A DNA stretch of 64,000 nt from Chloroflexota bacterium (GTDB lineage: Bacteria; Chloroflexota; Anaerolineae; J102): the NCBI GenBank assembly GCA_029782215.1, contig JAKOVD010000197.1, positions 62,001-126,000 of the forward strand. The letters run 5' to 3'. Both the position numbers and the translations under genes were made by a program. The notes under the pieces are model-generated. The model was not told the DNA's origin. It saw only the letters and a program-made list of their open reading frames with translations, and did not search any database. Below are positions 16,901 through 25,001 of this stretch, piece by piece (position 1 is the stretch's first letter; each line of letters begins with the position of its first letter).

Positions 16901-18185
16901 CGGTCGCTCCCGCCAGGCTGCGGAAGATCGGCTCACCCTCTGGGTCTGCCTGCTGCCAGTACGCCTCGTCCATGAGGCCGGCGGCCTGGTGCAGTTTGTC
17001 CAGCACGTCCATTTCCCAGTCCGTCAAGCCCTTCTCCAGCTTGCTCTGGGACATGTCCATGTACTTGAACATGGCGGCGCGGGCGATGATGTCTGGCGAA
17101 GGCTCGGGCAGAGCGACGGGCGTGGCCGGCGCCTGGCCCGGCTTGCATTCGCCGCGCATGTAGGCCCATTCCTCGCATTCGCTGCCGTCGGGGAAGGTGC
17201 AGATGCCGGCCTGGCCGGCGGCGGTGTCGCGGATGTCGAGCTTGCCGCCGTGGGCGACGCAGTACTCCGAGGCGGGGTTGGCCAGTCCCGTGGCGGGCGT
17301 CGCCTGCGGCAGAAGGCCGGTACAGCGCCAGTTCACATCCACGGCGCCGGTGTCGGCGTTGACGACGCAGGCGGGACTGCACCCCGGTTTCTCGGCGTCA
17401 ATGTCGATCCACCAGGTCAGGGTAACAGGATTGTAATCGGGCTCACCCACCAGCTTGCCTACCTCGGTGCAAACGGCGCTGCTCGACGCCAGGTCCAGCG
17501 CTTCTTGGGCTCCCATGGGCGAGATGGCGCCGGTGCAGCGCCAGTTCACCTCGGCCGTCTTGGCGGCCACATCGACCACGCAGGCCGGGTGGCATCCCGC
17601 CTTGGGCTGGAGCTTGTCGCTCAGCTTGGAGATGTCGATGTTGAACCACCAGGTTTTGGAGTTCGGGTTGAAATCGGCGGTGTCCTTGAGCGGTCCCACC
17701 TCGCCGCAGACGCTGCTGCTGGTGGCAATGGCGCGTGCGCTCGCTTCGCCGGACTGGCATTCGTTGCGGAGGAGGGCCCACTCGTCGCACTCGCTGCCGT
17801 CCGGGAAGACGCAGACGCCTGCTTCGCCGGCGTCGGTCTTGCGGATGTCGACCTTGCCGCCCTGCTTGACGCAGTTCGCCGAGGCGGGGTTGGGCATGCC
17901 GGCGGACGGCGCCTGACCGGGCTGGCACTCGTTGCGGAACAGGGCCCACTCGTCGCACTCGCTGCCGTCCGGGAAGACGCAGACGCCCGCTTCGCCGGCA
18001 TCAGTCTTGCGGATGTCGACCTTGCCGCCTTGCTTGACGCAGTTCGCCGAGGCGGGGTTGGGCATGCCGGCAGCGGGCGCCTGGGTTGGCGGCGGCGCCG
18101 CGGGTGTCTGGGCCACAGGCGCACAGGCCGCCAGCACTGCCAGCACCACCAGCAGGAAGCCAATCATGGATAACCAACGTTTCAC
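13965..18185 (-). CDS. Giant lipoprotein: DUF333 repeats + M49-like peptidase + PepD-like M20 peptidase
   Basis: This 1406-residue protein has a lipoprotein signal (LAVLAAC, Cys21). Residues about 40-150 hold two nearly identical DUF333 units (NPASANC...GGKVDIRK...CxFPDGSECDEWA). About 150-290 hold two Cys-rich modules ending NWRCTG, and about 300-350 a third DUF333 unit. Residues about 370-900 resemble peptidase M49 (dipeptidyl peptidase III): zinc motif HEVSH at 714-718, then EEGKAD. After a TPAPAA linker, residues about 930-1406 are an M20C/PepD dipeptidase with LQAHLDMV, LGADDGSG and TSEETDFNG. Both active sites look intact. It likely degrades peptides at the outer face of the membrane. 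It stands alone and has a terminator at its 3' end. Confidence 0.85.
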   Translation of the reverse strand: MKRWLSMIGFLLVVLAVLAACAPVAQTPAAPPPTQAPAAGMPNPASANCVKQGGKVDIRKTDAGEAGVCVFPDGSECDEWALFRNECQPGQAPSAGMPNPASANCVKQGGKVDIRKTDAGEAGVCVFPDGSECDEWALLRNECQSGEASARAIATSSSVCGEVGPLKDTADFNPNSKTWWFNIDISKLSDKLQPKAGCHPACVVDVAAKTAEVNWRCTGAISPMGAQEALDLASSSAVCTEVGKLVGEPDYNPVTLTWWIDIDAEKPGCSPACVVNADTGAVDVNWRCTGLLPQATPATGLANPASEYCVAHGGKLDIRDTAAGQAGICTFPDGSECEEWAYMRGECKPGQAPATPVALPEPSPDIIARAAMFKYMDMSQSKLEKGLTDWEMDVLDKLHQAAGLMDEAYWQQADPEGEPIFRSLAGATDPTEEASRLLLDANYGRWDRFDNFAPFLGDQPRPTGGYVYPPDLTKEELDAYVAAHPEEKEALLSPYTVVRREGDKLVAVPYHEAYAKFVLPAADLLDEAAKLSQNQSLSTYLKLQAEALRTDEYFDADMAWLDLDSNLDVSIGPHETYDDQLTGQKTFYKANVLIVDRPAAEELKALMDAVPALQARLPVPAEFRPDQTGTMTPLELADDIHRSGQARAIMESVAFSLPNDPKVWEAKGAKKVMMGNYLDARRTQVLTPLANAILAKSVAKKLDAEHYFDWVLLHEVSHTLGPRTVTKGGEEVTVQQALGQYYSPIEEGKADIGGLYDLPYLLDEGILTGNLDSYYTGYLAESLRSIRFGPGSAYGQIRSAAWNYFVEKDALVYNKANRRFDVNVKRMTAAVEELVTTLLTIEGKGDADAAKAFLDRYMPVSPELQALLDEADKTVPVEFVPIAQEPVQGTEPATPAATPAPAATPAPAATPAPASAGDVPLKDAIANLEPQAVWQHFYDLTQVPRPSGHEEKATAFVADFGKKLGLETIVNDVGDVIIRKPAAPGMEDRLGVILQAHLDMVPQKTSDSTHNFETDPIDAYVEDGWVHADRTTLGADDGSGVAIIMALLEDDKIAHPALEALFTTSEETDFNGINGLADDVLQGHYYINIDNEVEGQFLISSAGGVYVNVEAAYAQKKTPPGLTGLQVTIDGLTGGHSGIDIDKGRGSAHQLMARLLWNTPGKMGVRLASLVGGDTTNAIPRQATAVVALPEKQVDAFKTYVNDFAATVQEELAATDPGLTVTVAAAGTPAKVMEAKTQREIISALYAAPQGVIRMSDSVPGLVETSGNIGVLSIKDGKFDATVYVRSALDSARDDAAARFSSVFELAGAKATLADDYASWPPNPDSPLVALMKQAYQDLFKVEPEVTAIHAGLETSVTGQKYPDLDMISIGPTIVNEHTPDERMETASVPKVYDLMVETLKRIPAP

Positions 18186-18261
18186 AGCACTGCCTCCTTG
18201 TGATTGGGCATCTCCCGGCGCCGTAAGCGGCGGGAGGCTTGAATGAGATCGGTGAGGACCA

Positions 18262-18528
18262 CCTGAACATCATCGGCAGGTAGAGTTGGGCGGCGCAGTG
18301 GTCGACAAGGCCGAGGCGGGAAGCCAGGATGTTCTCCTCGATCTTACTATCGGGATCGGCCCAGACAAAGGCGCCGCAGACGGTTGGACGGGGGGATGCG
18401 CCCGTCAGGATCACCTGGTCACCGGGTCCCAACTGCGGGATGGTGCGGGTGAAGACCTGAGAGGCGGCGTCCATCTGCCACTGGTCGCCGGTGGACAGCT
18501 CAAAGGGAGGGATCGTGTCACAGGCCAT
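18262..18528 (-). other. Possible coding remnant after the GH3 gene
   Basis: The ATG at 18528 overlaps the end of the GH3 gene in another frame. About 89 residues read as plausible protein (TGDQWQMDAASQVF, GPGDQVILTG, VCGAFVWADP) and reach LYLPMMFR, which matches the secreted-protein tail seen elsewhere. The frame does not stop there but continues into the start of the giant lipoprotein gene. I infer a decayed or frameshifted C-terminal part of a secreted protein, perhaps once joined to GH3. The rest of 18186-18517 shows nothing else. Confidence 0.4.
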
Positions 18529-19762
18529 TGGCCCACCTGGCTTTCAGGGCCATGATCCGGCGATAGGAATCGTCGATGCGCTGCTCACTCAGCCGGCCGT
18601 CCGCGACGGCCGCGGCGAGGAGGTCGATGATGCGGGCGGCGACGTCTGGCTCGTACTTGAGGTTGTTGCCAACCGTCACCACGTCCACGCCCGCAGCGAC
18701 CGTGCCGACCACGGCGTCCTCGAAACCATAGTTGTCGGCGATGGCGCCCATCTGCATGTCGTCGGAGAAGACCACGCCGTCGAAGCCCATCTCCTCGCGC
18801 AGGATGCCGGTGATGATCGGCTTGGACAGGGTGGCAACCGTGTCTGGGTCCAGCTTGCCGTTGAAGACGTGCGCCGTCATGACGGCGTCGGCCAGGCCCT
18901 GGGCGATCAGGCTGCGGTAGGGCTCTAGCTCCAGCGGCTGCCAGGTTTCGGTCACGTCGACGAAGCCTTCGTGCGAATCGTCGCGGCTGCTGCCGTGACC
19001 GGGGAAGTGCTTGAGCGTGGTTGTGATGCCCTGGTCGTGGTGGGCGCGGATGAACGCCGCCGCCTGCTCTGTGACGATGGCCGGGTCGGCGGAGAAGCTG
19101 CGCCCGATCCCGCCGATGACCGGGTTGTCGGGGTTCGTGTTGACGTCGATGACCGGCGCGAAGTTGTGGTTGATGCCCGCGGCCCTGAGCGTCTTTGCCA
19201 TCTGGGAGGCGGCTTCGTAGGTGAACGCCGGGTCGTTGCGGCTGCCCATTTCCTGCGCCGATAGGGTAGGCGGAAAGCCGTGCTTGTCGTTCAGGCGGGC
19301 GACCTTGCCCCCCTCTTAGTCGACTGCAATCAGCAGCGGCGTCGACGCCAGGGCTACCAGACCGGCGCTAAGCGCGGCGACCTGTTCAGGCGACTCGACG
19401 TTGCGCACCGGGCTCTGCAGGGCGACGTCATAGCTGAAGAGGACGACCCCGCCGGCGCCGCGGTCGCGGACATCGGCCACGATGGGGTTGGCGGCATCCA
19501 GGGTGGTCCCGCGGAAGCCGACCAGGACCATCTGCGCCAGCTTGTGCCGCAGGTCGGGTCCGGGCGTTGGGGTCGCGGTCGGCGCCGGCGTGGGCGTGGG
19601 GGGAGGGGCAGCAGCAGACGGCGTGGGCGTATTGGGGACGATTGCGGTGCAGCCGGACAGCAGCCAGGCGGCGAACATGGCGCCCCCGGTCAGCACCTGG
19701 CGGCGGGTCCACAGCGCTGCAGATGAGGTCGTGTCTGCGCTTCGTGTGTTGGGAGGTTTCAT
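18518..19762 (-). pseudogene. GH3-family (NagZ-like) lipoprotein interrupted by one in-frame TAA
   Basis: The 5' part (ATG 19762, or 19801 upstream) encodes a signal with RRQ, a hydrophobic run and lipobox LLSGC, then a Thr-Pro linker and the start of a GH3 barrel (KLAQMVLVGFRG). It stops at TAA (19318-19316) right after IAVD. The same frame resumes with EGGKVARLND and runs to 18518 with the diagnostic KHFPGHGSSRDDSH and FDGVVFSDDMQM (nucleophile Asp). GH3 enzymes read VDQEGG here, so one CAA-to-TAA change at Gln explains the break. If intact it would be a beta-N-acetylhexosaminidase-like enzyme of the cell envelope. It could also be a base-call error. Confidence 0.8.
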
Positions 19763-19849
19763 GGCGAGTGGTCCCAGGGCACGGCGCGCTGTGCCCTTCA
19801 TTTGTGTCTGCTATCTGTGTCGATCTGTGACATCTGCGGATCGAGGAGG

Positions 19850-20514
19850 TTAAGTGCCGTGCGCAGTGATCAGCGGGAAGTAGGTCTGGGGTCCGTGCCA
19901 TTCGTAGGCGCCGATGTCCACGCGCGGGCCGAAGGGACGAGGGAAGTTCGTGATGTCCACCGGCGGCGCCGGAGGCGTTCCGGCGGGGTCGCCGGCGTTG
20001 ATGGCGGCGGAGCCGGGCAGCAGGGAATAGTCGCCGCCGTCCGGGTTGGTGAACGCCGGGGGCGCCGTGATGCCCTCTGTCTGGGTGACGCCCTCGCTCA
20101 CATCCCGGCCATTCCCGTGCCACCGCGTATAGCGAACATCGAGGAGTGAAGCATCGGTCACGCTGACGCCCACCGTGTGGCTGACGATGATGTTGTTGGC
20201 AAGCTGTATGGGCTGGGTCAGCCAGCCGCTGGCGGCCACCGCGGTGGAGCCGTTGCCGGCAAGGGTGTTGTTGGCGAGAAGACGCTGCGACTCCTCCAGA
20301 ACGCCGGGGCCGGCAAGATCAACAATCCCGCCCTGGCCGGCATTGCCAACAAGGAGGTTGTTGGTCAGGTAGAACTCGCCGGGAGACTTCAGGTAGATTG
20401 CGACGGCGCTGCCGCCGAGGGCATGGCGGCGAACAAGAGCAGCAGCAGAACTGCGGCGGCGCCAACTGTGAGGCAAGAGCGCCCCAGTTGTTGGCTGACA
20501 ACAAGTCTACTCAT
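19850..20514 (-). pseudogene. Collapsed right-handed beta-helix secreted protein
   Basis: ATG 20514 starts a clear signal peptide (AAAVLLLLLFAAMPSAAA) that ends at TGA 20391-20389. In another frame, from about 20460 to 19850, roughly 200 residues form the C-terminal part of a parallel beta-helix protein (FYLTNNLLVGN, LLANNTLAGN, LANNIIVSH). It closes with the usual ALNAGDPA-like INAGDPAGT and DIGAYEW motifs and the tail TYFPLITAHGT. The signal and helix overlap in different frames. This is best explained by an internal deletion plus a frameshift. Intact relatives are many hundreds of residues long. Confidence 0.7.
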
Positions 20515-20757
20515 CGTCTCTCCTTGTCGAATTGCGAGCGAATGCTTTGGGGGGGGGCAGGAGCTAGCGTGTCAGGAAGGCCCGGCGCGTGGCAGCGACA
20601 GTAATCCTACTTTCATTTTCCTCCATTCTACAGGCACAACACCACGCCTTCGTCTGCCGAACGGCTATATCTGCCTATGCCGTACGGCTGATATTTGGTT
20701 GGCCCCGGCGCCCCCAGGCCAAGTTCGGCGTGGAGTCCCCTGTGTGCCCGCTGGCTG

Positions 20758-21657
20758 CTAGGCAGGACTCGGGGTTCGTAGGGCGCGGCTTACCCCAAAC
20801 AGGACGGCCTGGCCATCCCACTGCCCTTGTACCAGGCGCATCTCGACGGCGATACGCGAACCATCCCGCGCCAGCAGCGGCAGCGTGCACACGGATGTCG
20901 CTGCTTCCCGCCACCGCGCCAGGCACTCTGCAACTTCGGCGCGTTGTTCGGGAGGATGCACGAAGGTCACGGCTTGTCCCCGCAGCTCGGCCATCGGATA
21001 GCCGAGACGCCGCTCGACTGCCGGATTGACCTGCAGAATGACGCCGTTCGTGTCGAGGATGAACAGCATGTCGTCGATCGCATCGAACAGCGCCTGGAGG
21101 TTCTGTTGGCTGGTGCGCAACCTTTCGGTGGCGCGCACGCGGGTAATGGCGCCGCCGATGCGCTCCGCGATCGTTTCGATGGCATCGCGCGCCGGAGGCC
21201 CGATGACGTCATCCGTGTGCGAAGCGAGGTTGAGGGCGGCGATCACCTGGCCCTGGTACTTGACGGGGACGAGCGCAAACGCGCGCAGCCCGAGGCGCTG
21301 GCGGTCGGGGCCGGACAAGACGGCGAGGCGGCTGTAGTGTGTGTAGATCGGGAGCCCAACCATCACCAGTTCTGTTTGGCGGGCGTCGGCGGGAAAATGC
21401 CGTGCAACCTCGACAAACCAGTCGGGCAAACCGCGCATGTGGGTGAGATCGAGGGCGCCGGAAGCAGGATCGACAAGGTAGATGCCGCCACAGGTGATCC
21501 CCTGGATCTGGCTGGCCGCACGCAGACACAGGTCCAGCACCTCGAAGAGGTTGTCCGTTTCGGCGAGCGCCAGACTGAGGTCACGCTGCATCCGCAGCAG
21601 CGGCTCGATCGCGTTCGTTGTGTTCCGGTCATCCACATTGCCTGGCGAAGACGTCAT
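20758..21657 (-). CDS. GAF-PAS sensory protein without an output domain
   Basis: The 299 residues comprise a GAF domain (about 25-175, with the ITCGGIYLVD and VPVKYQGQVIAALNLAS strands) and a PAS domain (about 185-295, with LFDAIDDMLFILDTNGVILQVN and AELRGQ). The protein ends just after FGVSRA, where histidine kinase or cyclase domains normally follow. It may be a stand-alone signalling adaptor or a truncated kinase. No kinase remnant is visible between its stop and 20515; that 243-base gap holds nothing I can support. No partner gene is adjacent. Confidence 0.8.
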   Translation of the reverse strand: MTSSPGNVDDRNTTNAIEPLLRMQRDLSLALAETDNLFEVLDLCLRAASQIQGITCGGIYLVDPASGALDLTHMRGLPDWFVEVARHFPADARQTELVMVGLPIYTHYSRLAVLSGPDRQRLGLRAFALVPVKYQGQVIAALNLASHTDDVIGPPARDAIETIAERIGGAITRVRATERLRTSQQNLQALFDAIDDMLFILDTNGVILQVNPAVERRLGYPMAELRGQAVTFVHPPEQRAEVAECLARWREAATSVCTLPLLARDGSRIAVEMRLVQGQWDGQAVLFGVSRALRTPSPA

Positions 21658-21901
21658 ATTCAGTCCATATCCAATGAGAGATCAGGCGTCAACCGAAGCC
21701 CGGGCTGCGCCGGGCCGGACACGCGCCGGATACCGCCGGCTTCGAGGCAGACGATTTGGCGAAGCAGCGGAGCACCATCGGTGAGCTTCAGCGCCGCGGT
21801 CACGCTCGCCGGCCGGAAAGAAACCCGGGGCAGGGGCCGCACGCGTTGCCCAACGACAAGGAGTCCGCGCCGCCTTCTGAAGGTGCAGGAGGAATCTCAA
21901 T

Positions 21902-22234
21902 CTATCCAGGTGGCGCCCAACGGGCTCGGCCCATGAGACCTGGCCAGCGGGTTGTCTTATCAAAGCGGGCGCCTTTCAGATTGGCGCCTTCCAGTTGAGC
22001 GCCGCAAAGGTCGGCGTTTTGCAGGCTGGCCTTGTCCAGGCGGGCATTAGCCAACCTGGCCCCGCGCAGACTGGCGTCCTCGAAGAGAGCGCTTCGCATC
22101 ATGGCGCCGTTGAGATTGGCGCCAATGCAGTCGGCTCCCTGCAGGTTGGCCCTCGACAGGTCCATCGTACGCGGCCCCAAAGGACGGGGCTGGCCAAGCA
22201 GCTCCCGGATCTGTACGTCAGTCAACTTCGCCAA
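21902..22234 (-). CDS. Pentapeptide repeat protein
   Basis: The 110 residues begin with a short helix (MAKLTDVQIRELLGQP). About eight consecutive A(D/N)LxG-type units follow: LSRANLQGAD, IGANLNGAM, ARLANARLD, NADLCGAQLEGANLKGARF. Such repeats fold into a right-handed quadrilateral helix. Some members mimic DNA and protect gyrase, but most have no known role. Neighbours give no hint. Confidence 0.85.
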   Translation of the reverse strand: MAKLTDVQIRELLGQPRPLGPRTMDLSRANLQGADCIGANLNGAMMRSALFEDASLRGARLANARLDKASLQNADLCGAQLEGANLKGARFDKTTRWPGLMGRARWAPPG

Positions 22235-22439
22235 TGTCTGCTGTCCGCCGTTCGATGAGCCGGCAATTGGGTACGAGAAGCGCTGCGCGCAGCGCCCGGA
22301 CCTGAACCTTGTTCAAGTCCGCCGCTTGGGTGGGCACCGTGACGAGCGAGAGTATTTCCTACATCCAATTCACAAATGTACATCGCGTGCAGAGCGCAGT
22401 CAACTTTCCTGACGAACCTTTCTGAATAGGTCGTCAGGC

Positions 22440-22658
22440 CTACGCTGTGGGAAGGACGATCAGCCTGTTTCGCTCGAGCAAGACCCCATCGACCTGGAAA
22501 TTGACGCCCAGGATGGCGGTCCATCCGGCTGTCGGCAGCGGTATTTGTCTCCCAGTGACGAGGTGGTGGAGGTTGAGGGTAGGACTATGCCGGTTGGCAT
22601 ATTGTTTTTTGGCCACAAGGCGTAGGCGAGGATAGCCGTCTGGTAGATGACGCAGCAT
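22440..22658 (-). CDS. Small hypothetical protein
   Basis: This 72-residue frame has ATG at 22658 preceded by GGAAG, and no stop or low complexity. It reads plausibly in its second half (GWTAILGVNFQVDGVLLERN), but no family is recognised. It fills part of an otherwise gene-free interval (22235-22736). The remainder of that interval shows nothing I can support. It could be a chance open frame. Confidence 0.3.
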   Translation of the reverse strand: MLRHLPDGYPRLRLVAKKQYANRHSPTLNLHHLVTGRQIPLPTAGWTAILGVNFQVDGVLLERNRLIVLPTA

Positions 22659-22736
22659 GGGGAACTTCCTACACTAGAGGATGTAAGCCAGGCAGCATTT
22701 TGAACTGCCTGGCTCCAGCCCAAGGAGGTTCGGACT

Positions 22737-24857
22737 ATGTCCCGCCACGCCGTCCATTTTGCCCGTCCTGTTCGTGGCCACCGGTGGTTGCCGGTTGCTT
22801 TCATTGCCTTGTTTGCCATGGCAGCTCTCGCCGCCGTTCCTGCGAGAGCGAGCCTGGTGTACGCCGCAGCCAAGGGAGATGAAGGCGCCGTGGCGCCATT
22901 GGTCGGCGTCGATGCGGCCGGCGCCATTCCTGGACGCTACGTCGTGGTCATGAAAGAGGGTTACAGCGCAGGGGAGATGGAGCGTGCCCTGGCGCGCGGC
23001 GCCCGTGCGGCCCTGCAAGCCACAGGCGAGACGCCGCCGGCCGATGAGGCGGCGCTTGCCGGGCCGGACATCCTGGCTCAGGCCGGGATCCAGGTGACGG
23101 CGCGCTACGGCACGGCGCTGACCGGCTTTGCCGCCAGCCTGCCCCCGGCGGCCCTGGCGGCCGTGCTGCGCGACCCCAACGTGGCCTACGTTGAGGCTGA
23201 CCAGGTGGTGACGGTCGAAGCGCCTGTGCAGGACGCACAGGCGGGCGCAGTCTGGGGTCTGGACCGGGTCGACCAGCGCGACCTGCCGCTTGACGGCATC
23301 TACAACTATGCCAACATCGGTGCGGGCGTGAACGCCTACATCATCGACACCGGCATACGGGCGACGCACGTGGAGTTCAGCGGGCGGGTGGGCGATGGCT
23401 ACACGGCCATCAACGACGGCCAGGGCTGGAATGACTGCTATGGCCACGGCACCCACGTGGCGGGCACGGTGGGCGGCGCCACCTACGGCATCGCCAAGGG
23501 CGTGACGCTCCATGCGGTGCGCGTGTTGGATTGCACCGGCTCCGGCACCGTCTCCGGTGTGGTGGCAGGTGTGGACTGGGTGACGGCGAATGCGGTTCGG
23601 CCGGCGGTGGCCAATATGAGCCTGGGTGGAGGCGCCTCCTCGGCGCTGGACACGGCCGTCCGCAACTCGATTGCGAGTGGCATCGTCTACGGCATCGCCG
23701 CTGGCAACAGCGGCGCCGACGCCTGCAACAGCTCTCCCGCCCGGACGGCGGAGGCGCTGACGGTGGGCGCCAGCAGCAGTGCAGATGTGCGGGCGAGCTG
23801 GTCGAACTACGGCGCCTGTCTGGACCTGTTTGCGCCCGGGGTGAGCATCACGTCGTCGTACTACAGCAGCGACACGGCGACCGCTTCGATGAGCGGAACG
23901 TCGATGGCGGCGCCGCATGTGACGGGAGCGGCGGCGTTGTACCTGGCGGTGAACCCGGCAGCGACCGTAGCAGAGGTGGCGCAGGCGCTGGTGGGAAATG
24001 CGACGAGCGACAAGATCACCGGCCCTGGCACGGGCTCACCGAACCTGCTGCTGTACATGGGGTTCGTGAGCGGGATTGCCACGGCGACGCCGACGCTCGA
24101 ACCCACCGACATACCTGCGCCCACGGCGACGCCGACGGTCCAACCCACCGACACGTCGGCGCCCACGGCGACGCCGACGCCCCAGCCTACTGCCACCCCA
24201 ACGCCCTCCTGCAGCAACGCCATCGCCAATCCCGGCTTCGAGCAGGGGCGCACCCTTTGGACTGAAACCTCCAGCCTTGGCAATGCTCTGATCTGCACCG
24301 GAACGAGCTGCGGCGCCAGCCCCGTTCTGCCGCGGCAGGGAAGCTGGTTGGCCTGGCTGGGCGGCGTCAATCGGGAGACGGACGAGCTGCGGCAGACGCT
24401 GACGCTGCCAGCGGGCAAGCCAGCCTACCTCACCTTCTGGCAGCAGATCAAGTCCAGCGATGCCTGTGGCCGTGACAAGGCCTATGTCCAGGTCAAATCC
24501 GGGAACGCCACGAAGACCCTGGCGACGATCAACCTGTGCAGCACAACCAGGACCAGCGCCTGGGTGAAGAACCAGATCGACCTCAATGGTTACGCCGGCA
24601 AGACCATCACCCTGATCTTCCGCACCGTGACCAATGCTTCCGTCGTCAGCAGTTGGACCCTGGATGATGTCGCCCTCACGCAGTCGCAGATCTGTGCCAC
24701 CAGGTATGGCAGCCTGGATTCACCGGCGGGCATTGGCAGCCTGGGGATCACTGCCGCTGGCGACAATGCATCGCCTGCGTCCCCCACTGCTTCCGGGCTC
24801 GTCGATGCAAGCGGCTTTGAGCAGTGGTTCAAGGATCCGGTGCTGGCCGCGCAATGA
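22737..24857 (+). CDS. Secreted subtilisin-family serine protease (S8A, proteinase K-like)
   Basis: The 706-residue preproprotein has a signal peptide (about 17-38), an I9 inhibitor/propeptide (about 65-160, GRYVVVMKEG...AYVEADQVV) and a catalytic domain (about 170-440). The triad is D204 (YIIDTG), H240 (GHGTHVAG) and S389 (GTSMAAPH), with the oxyanion N324 in AAGNSG. A Thr-Pro-rich linker (about 445-490) leads to a C-terminal beta-sandwich (about 495-650, IANPGFEQG...WTLDDV) of the carbohydrate/lectin-like type, probably for substrate attachment. A strong AAGGAGG lies a few bases before ATG. It is a nutrient-scavenging exoprotease, isolated, and followed by a terminator hairpin. Confidence 0.95.
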   Translation: MSRHAVHFARPVRGHRWLPVAFIALFAMAALAAVPARASLVYAAAKGDEGAVAPLVGVDAAGAIPGRYVVVMKEGYSAGEMERALARGARAALQATGETPPADEAALAGPDILAQAGIQVTARYGTALTGFAASLPPAALAAVLRDPNVAYVEADQVVTVEAPVQDAQAGAVWGLDRVDQRDLPLDGIYNYANIGAGVNAYIIDTGIRATHVEFSGRVGDGYTAINDGQGWNDCYGHGTHVAGTVGGATYGIAKGVTLHAVRVLDCTGSGTVSGVVAGVDWVTANAVRPAVANMSLGGGASSALDTAVRNSIASGIVYGIAAGNSGADACNSSPARTAEALTVGASSSADVRASWSNYGACLDLFAPGVSITSSYYSSDTATASMSGTSMAAPHVTGAAALYLAVNPAATVAEVAQALVGNATSDKITGPGTGSPNLLLYMGFVSGIATATPTLEPTDIPAPTATPTVQPTDTSAPTATPTPQPTATPTPSCSNAIANPGFEQGRTLWTETSSLGNALICTGTSCGASPVLPRQGSWLAWLGGVNRETDELRQTLTLPAGKPAYLTFWQQIKSSDACGRDKAYVQVKSGNATKTLATINLCSTTRTSAWVKNQIDLNGYAGKTITLIFRTVTNASVVSSWTLDDVALTQSQICATRYGSLDSPAGIGSLGITAAGDNASPASPTASGLVDASGFEQWFKDPVLAAQ

Positions 24858-24940
24858 TCACACCCGCTGCCGTTCGGCGCTCAGGCTTGCCGCACGCAAG
24901 GCTGAGCCCGGTCGGCCTGGATCGATAGCCTGCCGTAAAT

Positions 24941-24976
24941 GTTCAAGCGAGCACTGGCCAAAGTGCTCGCTTGAAC
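24941..24976. terminator. Hairpin between the protease and the ABC operon
   Basis: The arms GTTCAAGCGAGCACT (24941-24955) and their exact complement (24962-24976) enclose the 6-base loop GGCCAA. The hairpin lies between two convergent genes and so probably terminates in both directions. Confidence 0.75.
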
Positions 24977-25001
24977 TGCTTCTCGGGGTGCGGCGCCGAT
25001 C

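Noticed and set aside
5130..19318. Reassignment of TAG/TAA to glutamine in this genome
   Set aside because: Many intact genes here end at TAG or TAA in the expected place, for example 3906-3908 and 56450-56452, so a global recoding is not supported; local mutation or error is simpler.
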